Below, piece by piece: positions 5,953-13,247 of a DNA stretch of 14,394 bases (position 1 is the stretch's first letter; each line of letters starts with the position of its first letter). The DNA lies in the NCBI GenBank assembly GCA_046582475.1, contig JAYGEH010000406.1:1-14394 (forward strand). The letters are read 5' to 3'. Both the position numbers and the translations under genes were made by a program. The notes under the pieces are model-generated. The model was not told where the DNA came from and ran no database searches. It saw only the letters and a list, made by a program, of their open reading frames with translations. This stretch comes from GCA-2687515 sp046582475. Its GTDB lineage: Bacteria > Pseudomonadota > Alphaproteobacteria > Rhodospirillales > UBA2165.

Positions 5953-8835
5953 ATGGTTACGAATCTGAAATCGACGGTCTATTTGCCGCGCACCGACTTT
6001 CCCATGAAAGCCGGCCTCGCCAAGCGCGAGCCGGAATTGCTGGAACGCTGGGCCAAACTGGACCTCTATAAGCGCCTCCGCGAACAATCGGCGGGGCGCG
6101 AAAAATTTATCCTCCATGACGGGCCGCCCTACGCCAACGGCAATCTCCATATCGGCCATGCCCTGAACAAAATCCTCAAAGACGTGGTGGTGCGCAGCCA
6201 GCAGATGGCCGGCAAGGATGCCAACTATGTGCCCGGCTGGGATTGCCACGGCCTGCCCATCGAATGGAAGATCGAGGAAAAATACCGCGCCAGGAAACAG
6301 GACAAAGACCAGGTTCCGGTTGTCGAGTTTCGCCGCGAATGCCGCGAATTTGCCAGCCACTGGATCGATGTCCAGCGCGAGGAATTCAAGCGCCTCGGCA
6401 TCATCGGCGATTGGGACAACCCCTACACCACAATGACCTTTGCCGCCGAAGCGCAGATCGTCCGCGAGCTTGGCAAATTCATCATGAATGGCGGGCTATA
6501 CCGGGGCGCCAAGCCGGTGATGTGGTCGGTGGTCGAAAAGACCGCCCTCGCCGAGGCCGAGGTGGAATATCTCGACCATACCTCGAACACCATCTGGGCA
6601 AAATTTCCAGTCGTTGCGTCCGGTGCCTCGGGTGCCGAGCAGTCTGCCGTGGAGGCTGAAACCGGGGCGCTGACCGGCGCATCGATCATCATATGGACGA
6701 CGACGCCATGGACTATCCCCGGCAACCGCGCGATATCGTATTCGTCTCTTATTGCTTACGGCCTCTATGAAGTAACCGAGGCGCTGGGCAATAGCGCGGC
6801 GAGCATTGGCGACAAACTGATACTCGCGGATTCGCTTGCCAAGCAGGTTATGGATGCCGCGGAGATCGCATCATGGACGAGAATCCGCGATGTTTCCGCC
6901 GATATGCTTCGGCATGTCCGTTGCGCCCATCCATTTAAAGGGCAAGGCTACGATTTCGAAGTGCCCCTGCTTGACGGTACCCATGTTACGGACGACACCG
7001 GCACCGGGTTTGTTCACACCGCGCCTGGTCACGGCAGCGACGACTACGAGATTTGGATGGCCAATAGCGGAGCACTGAATACGTTCGGCATCGACACCAA
7101 AGTCCCCGAAACGGTCGGCGGCGACGGCCTCTATTTCGAGCATGTGCCCCTGTTCGCGGGCATTCATGTGTTCAAGGCCGACGCCGCCGTGATCGAAGCC
7201 CTGGAAGGCGCCGATGCCTTGTTGGCCAAGGGCAAGATCCGCCATTCCTATCCTCATTCTTGGCGCTCCAAGGCGCCGCTGATCTTCCGCAACACGCCGC
7301 AATGGTTCATATCGATGGAGACCGGCGATCTGCGCGCCACGGCGCTGGCCGCCATCGAGGATACCGATTTTTATCCCGAATCCGGGCGCACCCGCCTGCG
7401 CGGCATGATCGAAACTCGGCCCGACTGGTGCGTGTCGCGCCAGCGCGCCTGGGGCGTGCCGATCACCGTGTTCGTGGACAAGAAATCGGGCGAGCCGTTG
7501 CGCGACGAAGCCGTATTGGCGCGCATCACCGAAGCGGTTGAAGCCGAAGGCGCCGACGCCTGGGTCACGTCACCGCCGGAGCGATTCTTAGGGCCCGACC
7601 GCAACCCGGACGATTACGAGCAGGTGAGCGATATCCTCGATGTCTGGTTCGATTCCGGCTCCACCCACAGTTTCGTTCTGGAACAGCGCAGCGACCTCGC
7701 CTGGCCGGCGTCCATGTATCTGGAAGGCTCGGACCAGCATCGCGGCTGGTTCCATTCGTCGCTGTTGGAATCCTGCGGCACCCGCGGGCGGGCGCCCTAT
7801 GATGCGGTTTTGACGCACGGCTTTGTGCTCGATGAAAAGGGCGACAAGATGGCCAAGTCCGGCGGCAATGCCCTGTCCCCGCAGGATGTGATCGCCCAGA
7901 ACGGCGCCGATATCCTGCGCCTTTGGGTGGTCGGCACCGACTACACGGAAGAGCCGCGCTTCGGCCCCGAAACCATCAAACAGCAGACCGACAGCTACCG
8001 GCGGTTCCGCAACACATTGCGATTCCTGTTGGGCAATCTGGCTGATTTCAACGAGGCCGAGAAACTGCCGGCCGGAGAAATGCCGGAACTGGAACGCTGG
8101 GTCTTGGGCCGCCTGTTTGCGCTGGGCACAACGATCCTGGAAGCCGGCGCCCGCTTCGATTACCACCAGATATTCATCGAGCTGCATAATTTCTGCGCCG
8201 TTGAGCTGTCCGCGTTCTACCTGGATATCCGCAAGGATTCGCTTTATTGCGACCGCGCCGATTCGCCAAAAAGGCGCGCCGCGCGCACGGCGATCGATCA
8301 CATCTTCAATTGCCTGGTCCGGTGGCTGGCGCCGATCCTCTGCTTTACCGCCGAGGAAGCCTGGCTGGCGCGCCACCCGGGCGAAGATTCGAGCGTGCAT
8401 CTGCAACAATTTCCGGAGCTTCCCGGCTCCTGGGCTGATCCGGAACTGGCCGAAAAATGGGAAAATATTCGCAGCGTCCGGCGCGTCGTAACCGGGGCGC
8501 TAGAGCTGGAACGCGCCGAAAAGCGCATCGGCTCCAGCCTCGAAGCCCATCCAACGGTGTATCTGGAAGATGGTTTGGCCGAGATTATGGCGGGCATCGA
8601 TTGCGCCGAGATATTTATTACTTCGGACGCCACCCTGGAGAACGGCGCCGCGCCCGCCGATGCCTTCCGGCTGGAAGACGTGCCCGGCGTCGCTGTCGCC
8701 CATGGCAACGCCTCTGGCGAGAAATGCGTGCGTTGTTACCGCATCCTGCCCGAAGTTTCCGCCGACGCGGGAGACCAAGGCATCTGCACCCGCTGCACCG
8801 ATGCGGTCGCCAATTTTCCGGCGGCGGCCGAATAA
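5953..8835 (+). CDS. ileS: Isoleucyl-tRNA synthetase
   Basis: This cytoplasmic class I synthetase charges tRNA-Ile and edits misactivated valine. It has 960 aa, a normal length. HIGH is at residues 66-69 (GNLHIGHALNK). The CP1 editing domain carries WTTTPWTIPGNRA and HTAPGHGSDDYEIW. The second ATP motif is KMAKS at 632-636 (usual form KMSKS). The C-terminal zinc finger is complete: C925/C928 and C945/C948. The ATG at 5953 is preferred over an upstream in-frame TTG at 5902, because the family begins close to the LPRTDFPMKAGLAKREP motif and the longer form would overlap ribF. The editing-domain stretch, about 6600-7130, uses more GCG, GTT, TCG and other less typical codons than its flanks. It is followed five bases later by lspA. 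Confidence 0.98.
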   Translation: MVTNLKSTVYLPRTDFPMKAGLAKREPELLERWAKLDLYKRLREQSAGREKFILHDGPPYANGNLHIGHALNKILKDVVVRSQQMAGKDANYVPGWDCHGLPIEWKIEEKYRARKQDKDQVPVVEFRRECREFASHWIDVQREEFKRLGIIGDWDNPYTTMTFAAEAQIVRELGKFIMNGGLYRGAKPVMWSVVEKTALAEAEVEYLDHTSNTIWAKFPVVASGASGAEQSAVEAETGALTGASIIIWTTTPWTIPGNRAISYSSLIAYGLYEVTEALGNSAASIGDKLILADSLAKQVMDAAEIASWTRIRDVSADMLRHVRCAHPFKGQGYDFEVPLLDGTHVTDDTGTGFVHTAPGHGSDDYEIWMANSGALNTFGIDTKVPETVGGDGLYFEHVPLFAGIHVFKADAAVIEALEGADALLAKGKIRHSYPHSWRSKAPLIFRNTPQWFISMETGDLRATALAAIEDTDFYPESGRTRLRGMIETRPDWCVSRQRAWGVPITVFVDKKSGEPLRDEAVLARITEAVEAEGADAWVTSPPERFLGPDRNPDDYEQVSDILDVWFDSGSTHSFVLEQRSDLAWPASMYLEGSDQHRGWFHSSLLESCGTRGRAPYDAVLTHGFVLDEKGDKMAKSGGNALSPQDVIAQNGADILRLWVVGTDYTEEPRFGPETIKQQTDSYRRFRNTLRFLLGNLADFNEAEKLPAGEMPELERWVLGRLFALGTTILEAGARFDYHQIFIELHNFCAVELSAFYLDIRKDSLYCDRADSPKRRAARTAIDHIFNCLVRWLAPILCFTAEEAWLARHPGEDSSVHLQQFPELPGSWADPELAEKWENIRSVRRVVTGALELERAEKRIGSSLEAHPTVYLEDGLAEIMAGIDCAEIFITSDATLENGAAPADAFRLEDVPGVAVAHGNASGEKCVRCYRILPEVSADAGDQGICTRCTDAVANFPAAAE

Positions 8836-8840
8836 AGGCC

Positions 8841-9350
8841 GTGCCGCTTAATCCCTTCCGCTTTGGCCTCGGTATCGCAGTTGCGGCCATCATCGCCGAT
8901 CAGGCGAGCAAATTGTGGATTCTTAGCATCTTCGCGAAGTCCCCCCAGGCCATTACCGTAGCGCCTTTTTTCAACATTGTGCAGACCTGGAACCGGGGTA
9001 TCAGCTTCGGCTTGTTCAGCGACGATGGCGATTTCAATGCCTTGGTCCTATCGCTGATCGCCATCGCCATCGTGGTCTATCTGGTGCGCTGGCTGTACGG
9101 CACCAAAACCCGCTGGATGGGGTTGGCGCTCGGCCTGATTATCGGCGGCGCCCTCGGCAATGTTATCGACCGGGCGGTGCATCGGGCGGTGCTCGATTTC
9201 CTGGATGTGCATGTGGGTGGTTATCATTGGCCGGCTTTCAACGGCGCCGACAGTTTCATCACCTTAGGGGCGCTGCTGCTGATATTCGATTACCTGTTTG
9301 CACGGGGAGATGATGGTAATACAATGGATGATGCCAAAAATCAGCGCTAA
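8841..9350 (+). CDS. lspA: Lipoprotein signal peptidase (signal peptidase II)
   Basis: LspA is an inner-membrane aspartyl protease that cleaves prolipoproteins before the lipid-modified cysteine. This 169-aa protein has four likely transmembrane helices (about 9-30, 63-84, 91-109 and 138-154). The family motifs are present: ADQASK (19-24), NRGISFGLF (51-59), GNVIDR with catalytic D110, and FNGAD with catalytic D137. The GTG start at 8841 follows AAAGG by a few bases and the ileS stop by five bases; the reading frame is open far upstream, but that part only shadows ileS. The ileS-lspA order is widely conserved. The following gene encodes a predicted lipoprotein, a direct substrate. Confidence 0.96.
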   Translation: MPLNPFRFGLGIAVAAIIADQASKLWILSIFAKSPQAITVAPFFNIVQTWNRGISFGLFSDDGDFNALVLSLIAIAIVVYLVRWLYGTKTRWMGLALGLIIGGALGNVIDRAVHRAVLDFLDVHVGGYHWPAFNGADSFITLGALLLIFDYLFARGDDGNTMDDAKNQR

Positions 9351-9354
9351 GTTC

Positions 9355-9975
9355 ATGACCATGGCCAGCTTGAAATTGCAGTTGGGCGCCGCCAATGCCG
9401 CGCGGCCCGCGCTGCCGGTTCTCGTGCTGGCGGCAGCGGTGCTGCTTGCCGGTTGCGAAGAGACCAAGCGCGCCCTCGGCCAAACCAAACAGGCGCCCGA
9501 TGAATTCGCGGTCTACCAACGCGCGCCCTTGAGCCTGCCGCCCAACTATAATTTGCGTCCGCCGACGCCGGGCAAAGACCGCCCGCAATCGGTCAATCCG
9601 AGAGACCGCGCCGCCGCCGCCCTCGGCCAGGCGCCCAGGGCGCGCCCGCAAGAGACCGGTGGCGGCAAACCGAATTTGAACGCCTTGAGCCCGGGCGAGC
9701 TTGCGGTGCTGCGCATCACCGGGGCCCTCGAAGTCACCGGCGAAATCCGCACTCAGGTCAATCGCGAGAGCATCATCCTGGCCAAAGGGGCGGATGGTTT
9801 GACCGACAAAATTTTGTTCTGGCAGCAGAAGCCGAGCTTCGGCGTCTCGGTGGACGCGGCCAAAGAAAAGAAGCGCATTCAAGCCAACCAGGCGGCGGGC
9901 GTGCCCTTGAACGAAGGCGATACGCCGATCGTCATGCGCAAGAAAAAGGCCCTGTTGGACGGCGTATTTCGTTAA
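9355..9975 (+). CDS. bamF: DUF3035 lipoprotein, BamF-like
   Basis: This is a predicted outer-membrane lipoprotein of about 206 aa. The signal peptide ends in VLLAGC, with the lipidated cysteine at residue 34. The mature part starts with QAPDEFAVYQRAPLSLPPNYNLRPP, the recognisable DUF3035 sequence, and ends in a basic segment (MRKKKALLDGVFR). DUF3035 proteins are annotated in alphaproteobacteria as BamF, an accessory subunit of the beta-barrel assembly machine; that role is family knowledge, not shown here. The start is uncertain: ATG at 9355 or 9361 gives a normal signal peptide and follows the lspA stop, while in-frame ATGs at 9310, 9313, 9328 and 9331 would overlap lspA; none has a strong ribosome binding site. 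Probably co-transcribed with lspA. Confidence 0.85.
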   Translation: MTMASLKLQLGAANAARPALPVLVLAAAVLLAGCEETKRALGQTKQAPDEFAVYQRAPLSLPPNYNLRPPTPGKDRPQSVNPRDRAAAALGQAPRARPQETGGGKPNLNALSPGELAVLRITGALEVTGEIRTQVNRESIILAKGADGLTDKILFWQQKPSFGVSVDAAKEKKRIQANQAAGVPLNEGDTPIVMRKKKALLDGVFR

Positions 9976-10136
9976 ATCCGGGCGCCCGATGCGGCCCCGC
10001 TATCTTCCTTCCTTATCACTTTGGCGCGAGTTCGCTTGAATGCACAAGAGATGGGCTATATTCGAAAGATGTGTGGCGCGCGCTTAAAATTATGGCGCTG
10101 CAATGATCGATCAATGACAACGGGAAACCTTCGCTG
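9976..10136 (+). promoter_or_regulatory. Intergenic region with a possible promoter for the M16 pair
   Basis: This 161-bp gap contains no gene. TTGAAT followed 15 bases later by TATATT (about 10034-10060) is a plausible but short-spaced sigma-70-type promoter for the downstream peptidase genes. The perfect palindrome TGATCGATCA lies at 10104-10113, between that box and the start codon, and could be a protein-binding site. CGGGCGCCCG at 9980-9989 is a loopless palindrome after the bamF stop; without a T-tract it is not a convincing terminator. Confidence 0.35.
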
Positions 10137-11504
10137 ATGGCGCATCCGATCCGATATTTATCCGTCCTTGGGTTAGCAATAGCGGCCCCGATTTTCGCGT
10201 TGATGTCCTGGCAACCGGCGGGCGCCGCGGTCTTCAACCCGGAAAGCTTTACGTTAAGCAACGGCATGAAGGTGGTGGTGATCACCAATCACCGGGCCCC
10301 GGTTGTCACCCATATGGTGTGGTACAAAGTCGGCGCCGCCGATGATCCGATGGGCAAGTCCGGGATCGCCCATATGTTTGAACATCTCATGTTCAAGGCG
10401 ACCCGGCGGCGAGCATCGGGAGAATTTTCAAAGATCGTCGCCCGCAACGGCGGCCGTGACAACGCCTTTACCTCGCAGGATTATACCGCCTACCACCAAA
10501 CCGTCGCCGTCGACCGGCTGGAAATCGTCATGCGCCTGGAGGCCGACCGCATGCGCGGCTTGCTTTTAAATCCGGACGAGATTGAAACCGAACGCAAGGT
10601 GGTGTTGGAAGAGCGCCGCTCGCGTACCGGCAATTCGCCGCGCGCCCGCCTCTCCGAACAATTCAATGCCAGCTTTTATCTCAATCATCCCTATCGCAAA
10701 CCGATCATCGGCTGGGCCCATGAAATCAAGGCGATCACGCAAAAAGACCTGAAGGCGTTTTACAACAAATGGTACCGGCCCAATAACGCCATTCTGGTGG
10801 TCGCCGGCGACATAACCGCCAAGCAATTGCGCCCGCTGGCGATAAAACATTACGAATTGATCCCGTGGGGCATAATCCCCGAGCGCGCCCGCCCGAGCGA
10901 GCCGCCCCACGATGCCGCCCGGCGGGTGGTGCTCCGCGATGCCCGCGTGCGCCAGCCCAGCTGGCGGCGCGGCTACCTCGCCCCCACATTGGGAAGCGGC
11001 GGGAAAAAACATGTCTATCCGCTGCAAGTTGTGGCGCAGATATTCGGCGCCGGCGCCACCAGCCGGCTGAAACGCGCGCTCGTCATCGACCGCCAGATCG
11101 CGATTTCCGCCGGCGCCTATTATGACGGCGACTCCATGGGGCCCGGCGGCGTTCATATCTTCGCCAGCCCCCGCCCCGGCACCACCATGGAAGACCTCGA
11201 AGCCGCCGTGGACGAAGAAATCGCCAAGCTGATCAGCGGCGGCGTCACCGAGGAAGAGGTGGCGAGGGCCAAACAAAGAATGCAATCCAGCGCCATTTAT
11301 GCCCGGGATTCGGCGGTCGGCGGCGCCCGCGCCCTGGGCTCGGCGCTGGCATCGGGGCAAACTATCGCCGACGTGGAAAACTGGCCGGAGCGCATCGGCG
11401 CGGTCACGCGGAGCCAGATCAATGACGCGGTGCGCTCCGTTTTTAAGGACAAATCCTCGGTGACCGGCCTGTTGCTGCCGGACACCAAGACCGAGGGGAA
11501 TTAA
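10137..11504 (+). CDS. M16 family zinc peptidase, catalytic subunit
   Basis: This 455-aa protein is an exported M16 (insulinase/mitochondrial processing peptidase-like) peptidase. A signal peptide with hydrophobic core 7-22 ends near AGA/A at ~30-31. The inverted zinc motif is complete: H79, E82 and H83 in GIAHMFEHLMF, with the distal ligand E159 in ETERKVVLEER, 76 residues after H83 as in other M16 enzymes. The N- and C-terminal M16 halves are both present. The likely compartment is the periplasm; substrates are probably peptides or small unfolded proteins, by family analogy. The next gene encodes an inactive paralogue, so a heterodimer is likely. The ATG start has only a weak GGGAAA upstream. 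Confidence 0.93.
   Translation: MAHPIRYLSVLGLAIAAPIFALMSWQPAGAAVFNPESFTLSNGMKVVVITNHRAPVVTHMVWYKVGAADDPMGKSGIAHMFEHLMFKATRRRASGEFSKIVARNGGRDNAFTSQDYTAYHQTVAVDRLEIVMRLEADRMRGLLLNPDEIETERKVVLEERRSRTGNSPRARLSEQFNASFYLNHPYRKPIIGWAHEIKAITQKDLKAFYNKWYRPNNAILVVAGDITAKQLRPLAIKHYELIPWGIIPERARPSEPPHDAARRVVLRDARVRQPSWRRGYLAPTLGSGGKKHVYPLQVVAQIFGAGATSRLKRALVIDRQIAISAGAYYDGDSMGPGGVHIFASPRPGTTMEDLEAAVDEEIAKLISGGVTEEEVARAKQRMQSSAIYARDSAVGGARALGSALASGQTIADVENWPERIGAVTRSQINDAVRSVFKDKSSVTGLLLPDTKTEGN
11493..11498 (+). promoter_or_regulatory. Ribosome binding site of the second M16 gene
   Basis: GAGGGG lies seven bases before ATG 11506, inside the last codons of the preceding gene. This is the strongest Shine-Dalgarno sequence in the window and fits tight translational coupling of the pair. 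Confidence 0.65.
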
Positions 11505-11505
11505 A

Positions 11506-12873
11506 ATGAAAAGCCTTGCCAGCGGCGGGCGCCCGGTTCTCCGCCGCCTCGCCTCGCGAACCGGATATTTGGCCGGATTGCTCATGGCCGGAGCCATTTG
11601 GATTGCACCGGCAGCCGCCATTGGAATCAAGCAAGTGCAAAGCCGGTCCGGGATCAAGGCTTGGCTGGTGGAAGATCACGCCAATCCGATCATCACTTTG
11701 AGATTTGCGTTTCGCGGCGGCGCGGCGCTCGATCCCGACGGCAAGGAGGGGCTCGCCAATTTCGTCGCCTCCACCTTGGACGAGGGCGCCGGCGATCTGG
11801 ACAGCCAGGCGTTTCAGCGCAAACTGGAAGATCTCTCGGTCTCCATCAGCTTCAGTGCCGGGCGCGATACCTTTACCGGCAGACTTAGAACGCTGACCAG
11901 CAATTCCAGCGAAGCATTCGATCTTTTGCGCCTGGCCCTAGCCAAACCGCGCTTCGATTCCAAGGCGGTCGAGCGCGTTCGGCGGCAAATCCTCGCCGGG
12001 CTTCGCCGCTCGGCGGAGAATCCCCGCGCTATCGCCAGCCGCGCCCTGATGCAGCACTTGTTCCCGAACCATCCCTATGGCCGCGCCAGCGACGGCACGG
12101 CCGAGACCGTGCCCTTGATCAAGCTCGCCGATCTCCGCGTGTTTGTGCATCAGCGCATCGCCCGCAACAATCTTTTGGTCGGTATCGTCGGCGATATTAC
12201 GGCGGCCCAAACCGCCGAAATGCTTGAGACTGTATTCGGCGGACTGCCCGGCAAGGCAACCCCCTGGACACTTCCCGAGGTCCAGGCCAGCGCCGGAATG
12301 CGCACCATCGTCATCGATAAGCCGGTGCCGCAAAGCATCATCCGCTTCGGCCACGCCGGCATCAAGCGCGACGATCCTGATTTTTTCGCCGCCTATGTGA
12401 TGAATTACGTGCTCGGCGGTGGTGGCTTCGAGTCCCGATTGTACGAGGAGGTCCGGGAAAAGCGGGGCCTCGCCTATTCGGCCTGGAGCTATCTTTCGCC
12501 GATGAACGCGGCCGGTCTGATTCTCGGCGGCGCCGGGACCGCTAACGAGCGGGCCGGCGAGACCGTCGACGTGCTGCGCCAAGAATGGCGGCGCATGGCC
12601 GATAAAGGCGTGAGCCTCGGGGAACTGGAGGACGCCAAAACCTATTTGACCGGCTCCTATTCGCTTCGCTTCACCTCGTCCCGGCGTATCGCCTCCATAT
12701 TGGTGGGCATTCAATTGCAACGGCTCGGTATTGATTATATCGGAAAACGCAATGGGCTGATCGCCGCCATCGGTCAGGCCGATGTCAACCGAGTCGCCAA
12801 AAAACTCCTGAAACCGGACGGCATCACCCTGGTTGTCGTCGGCAGGCCCAAAAACGTCCAGGCGCAACCCTAG
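11506..12873 (+). CDS. M16 family protein, non-catalytic partner
   Basis: This is a 455-aa M16 paralogue starting one base after the preceding peptidase stop. An N-terminal hydrophobic segment (about 19-38, ending APAAA) indicates export. At the position of the zinc motif it reads GLANFVASTLDEG, so His/Glu/His are replaced by N85, A88 and S89 and the protein should not bind zinc. The C-terminal half keeps the R-Y region used for substrate binding in such partners (FESRLYEEVREKRGLAYSAW, R311 and Y324). Paired active and inactive M16 subunits are known from bacterial heterodimers and mitochondrial processing peptidase. The stop codon TAG at 12871-12873 is also the first three bases of an inserted repeat element; the sequence without the insert would read the same stop, so the protein is not truncated by it. 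Confidence 0.92.
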   Translation: MKSLASGGRPVLRRLASRTGYLAGLLMAGAIWIAPAAAIGIKQVQSRSGIKAWLVEDHANPIITLRFAFRGGAALDPDGKEGLANFVASTLDEGAGDLDSQAFQRKLEDLSVSISFSAGRDTFTGRLRTLTSNSSEAFDLLRLALAKPRFDSKAVERVRRQILAGLRRSAENPRAIASRALMQHLFPNHPYGRASDGTAETVPLIKLADLRVFVHQRIARNNLLVGIVGDITAAQTAEMLETVFGGLPGKATPWTLPEVQASAGMRTIVIDKPVPQSIIRFGHAGIKRDDPDFFAAYVMNYVLGGGGFESRLYEEVREKRGLAYSAWSYLSPMNAAGLILGGAGTANERAGETVDVLRQEWRRMADKGVSLGELEDAKTYLTGSYSLRFTSSRRIASILVGIQLQRLGIDYIGKRNGLIAAIGQADVNRVAKKLLKPDGITLVVVGRPKNVQAQP

Positions 12874-12905
12874 TGGCCTGGGTCATCTAATTTGCACCCC
12901 TACGA
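12871..12905 (+). repeat. Left terminal inverted repeat of the 268-bp element
   Basis: It begins TAGTGGCCTGGGTCATCTAA. It is complementary to 13104-13138 over 35 bases with one difference (C at 12895 against A at 13114). The first TA is the presumed target duplication, and its TAG serves as the M16 stop codon. Confidence 0.9.
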
Positions 12906-13000
12906 CGGCGTTGCAAGGTTTCCGGCTAGAAGCGCGCCGCGCCGTGGTGCCAATCCACCACAAAGGGTGCGCGACGACGACCGGGAGCCTTGCAACGCCG
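12906..13000. repeat. Internal hairpin arm 1 of the 268-bp element
   Basis: CGGCGTTGCAAGG (12906-12918) pairs perfectly with CCTTGCAACGCCG (12988-13000). Inside it a second stem, GTGGTG (12944-12949) with CACCAC (12956-12961), closes a six-base loop, flanked by GC-rich segments that can extend the pairing. The arm begins directly after the left terminal repeat. Confidence 0.8.
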
Positions 13001-13012
13001 CCCTCTGGGTCA

Positions 13013-13100
13013 CTTTTCCCGTCCCCTCGGGGTGTCGAAAGGGCTTACCGATGGGCCCGCATCGCCTGCGCCCTTCCTCCTACCGAGGAAACGGGAAAAG
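13013..13100. repeat. Internal hairpin arm 2 of the 268-bp element
   Basis: Nested stems are visible: CTTTTCCCGT (13013-13022) with ACGGGAAAAG (13091-13100), CCTCGG (13025-13030) with CCGAGG (13083-13088), AAGGGC (13039-13044) with GCCCTT (13070-13075), and CGATG (13049-13053) with CATCG (13060-13064) around a six-base loop. All four are perfect and nest in order. The core blocks match the separate repeat at 17-115, but the outer stem sequence is different. Confidence 0.82.
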
Positions 13101-13103
13101 AGA

Positions 13104-13138
13104 TCGTAGGGGTACAAATTAGATGACCCAGGCCACTA
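13104..13138 (-). repeat. Right terminal inverted repeat of the 268-bp element
   Basis: This is the mirror of 12871-12905 with one mismatch, ending in CCAGGCCACTA followed by G. The terminal TA (13137-13138) is the second copy of the presumed target dinucleotide. Confidence 0.9.
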
Positions 13139-13247
13139 GCCCGATCAAGGGTTTAAGGCGGCGGCGCCCGATCGGCGGCGCGGGGCTGGTTGCGGTTCGG
13201 CGCATTTGCTAGAATGGCCGGAACCAAATGGGACGAAGATCAGGGGC
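13139..13247 (+). promoter_or_regulatory. Leader and possible promoter of pgi
   Basis: This 109-bp stretch between the repeat element and the pgi start contains TAGAAT at 13210-13215, a good -10 hexamer 32 bases before the GTG. A clear -35 is lacking: TTGCGG at 13190-13195 is only 14 bases away, and TGGTTG at 13187-13192 has 17-base spacing but a poor match. AGGGG at 13242-13246 lies almost against the GTG, which is too close for an ideal ribosome binding site. Confidence 0.35.

Larger units (their letters stand above)
12871..13138. mobile_element. MITE-like 268-bp element, IS630/mariner-type ends
   Basis: The block is bounded by near-perfect terminal inverted repeats (12871-12905 and 13104-13138, one mismatch in 35). 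Both ends are TA within CTAG, matching the TA duplication and CTAG preference known for IS630-family insertions. It is too short for a transposase and has no credible protein-coding content, so it would be a non-autonomous element moved in trans. The interior consists almost wholly of two further hairpin arms (12906-13000 and 13013-13100), giving a three-way junction when single-stranded. It sits between the second M16 gene and pgi and is probably transcribed as the 3' end of the M16 message. The family assignment is inferred from end structure only. Confidence 0.75.

Noticed and set aside
8457..8840. Upstream extension of the lspA frame
   Set aside because: This part is antiparallel in meaning to nothing and only shadows the ileS 3' end in another frame; LspA proteins start near the first helix, matching GTG 8841.
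9980..9989. CGGGCGCCCG palindrome as a terminator after bamF
   Set aside because: It has no loop-sized spacer and no following T-tract.
12833..13126. Short open frames within the 268-bp element
   Set aside because: The sequence is explained by inverted repeats, the encoded peptides have no family resemblance, and there is no ribosome binding site.
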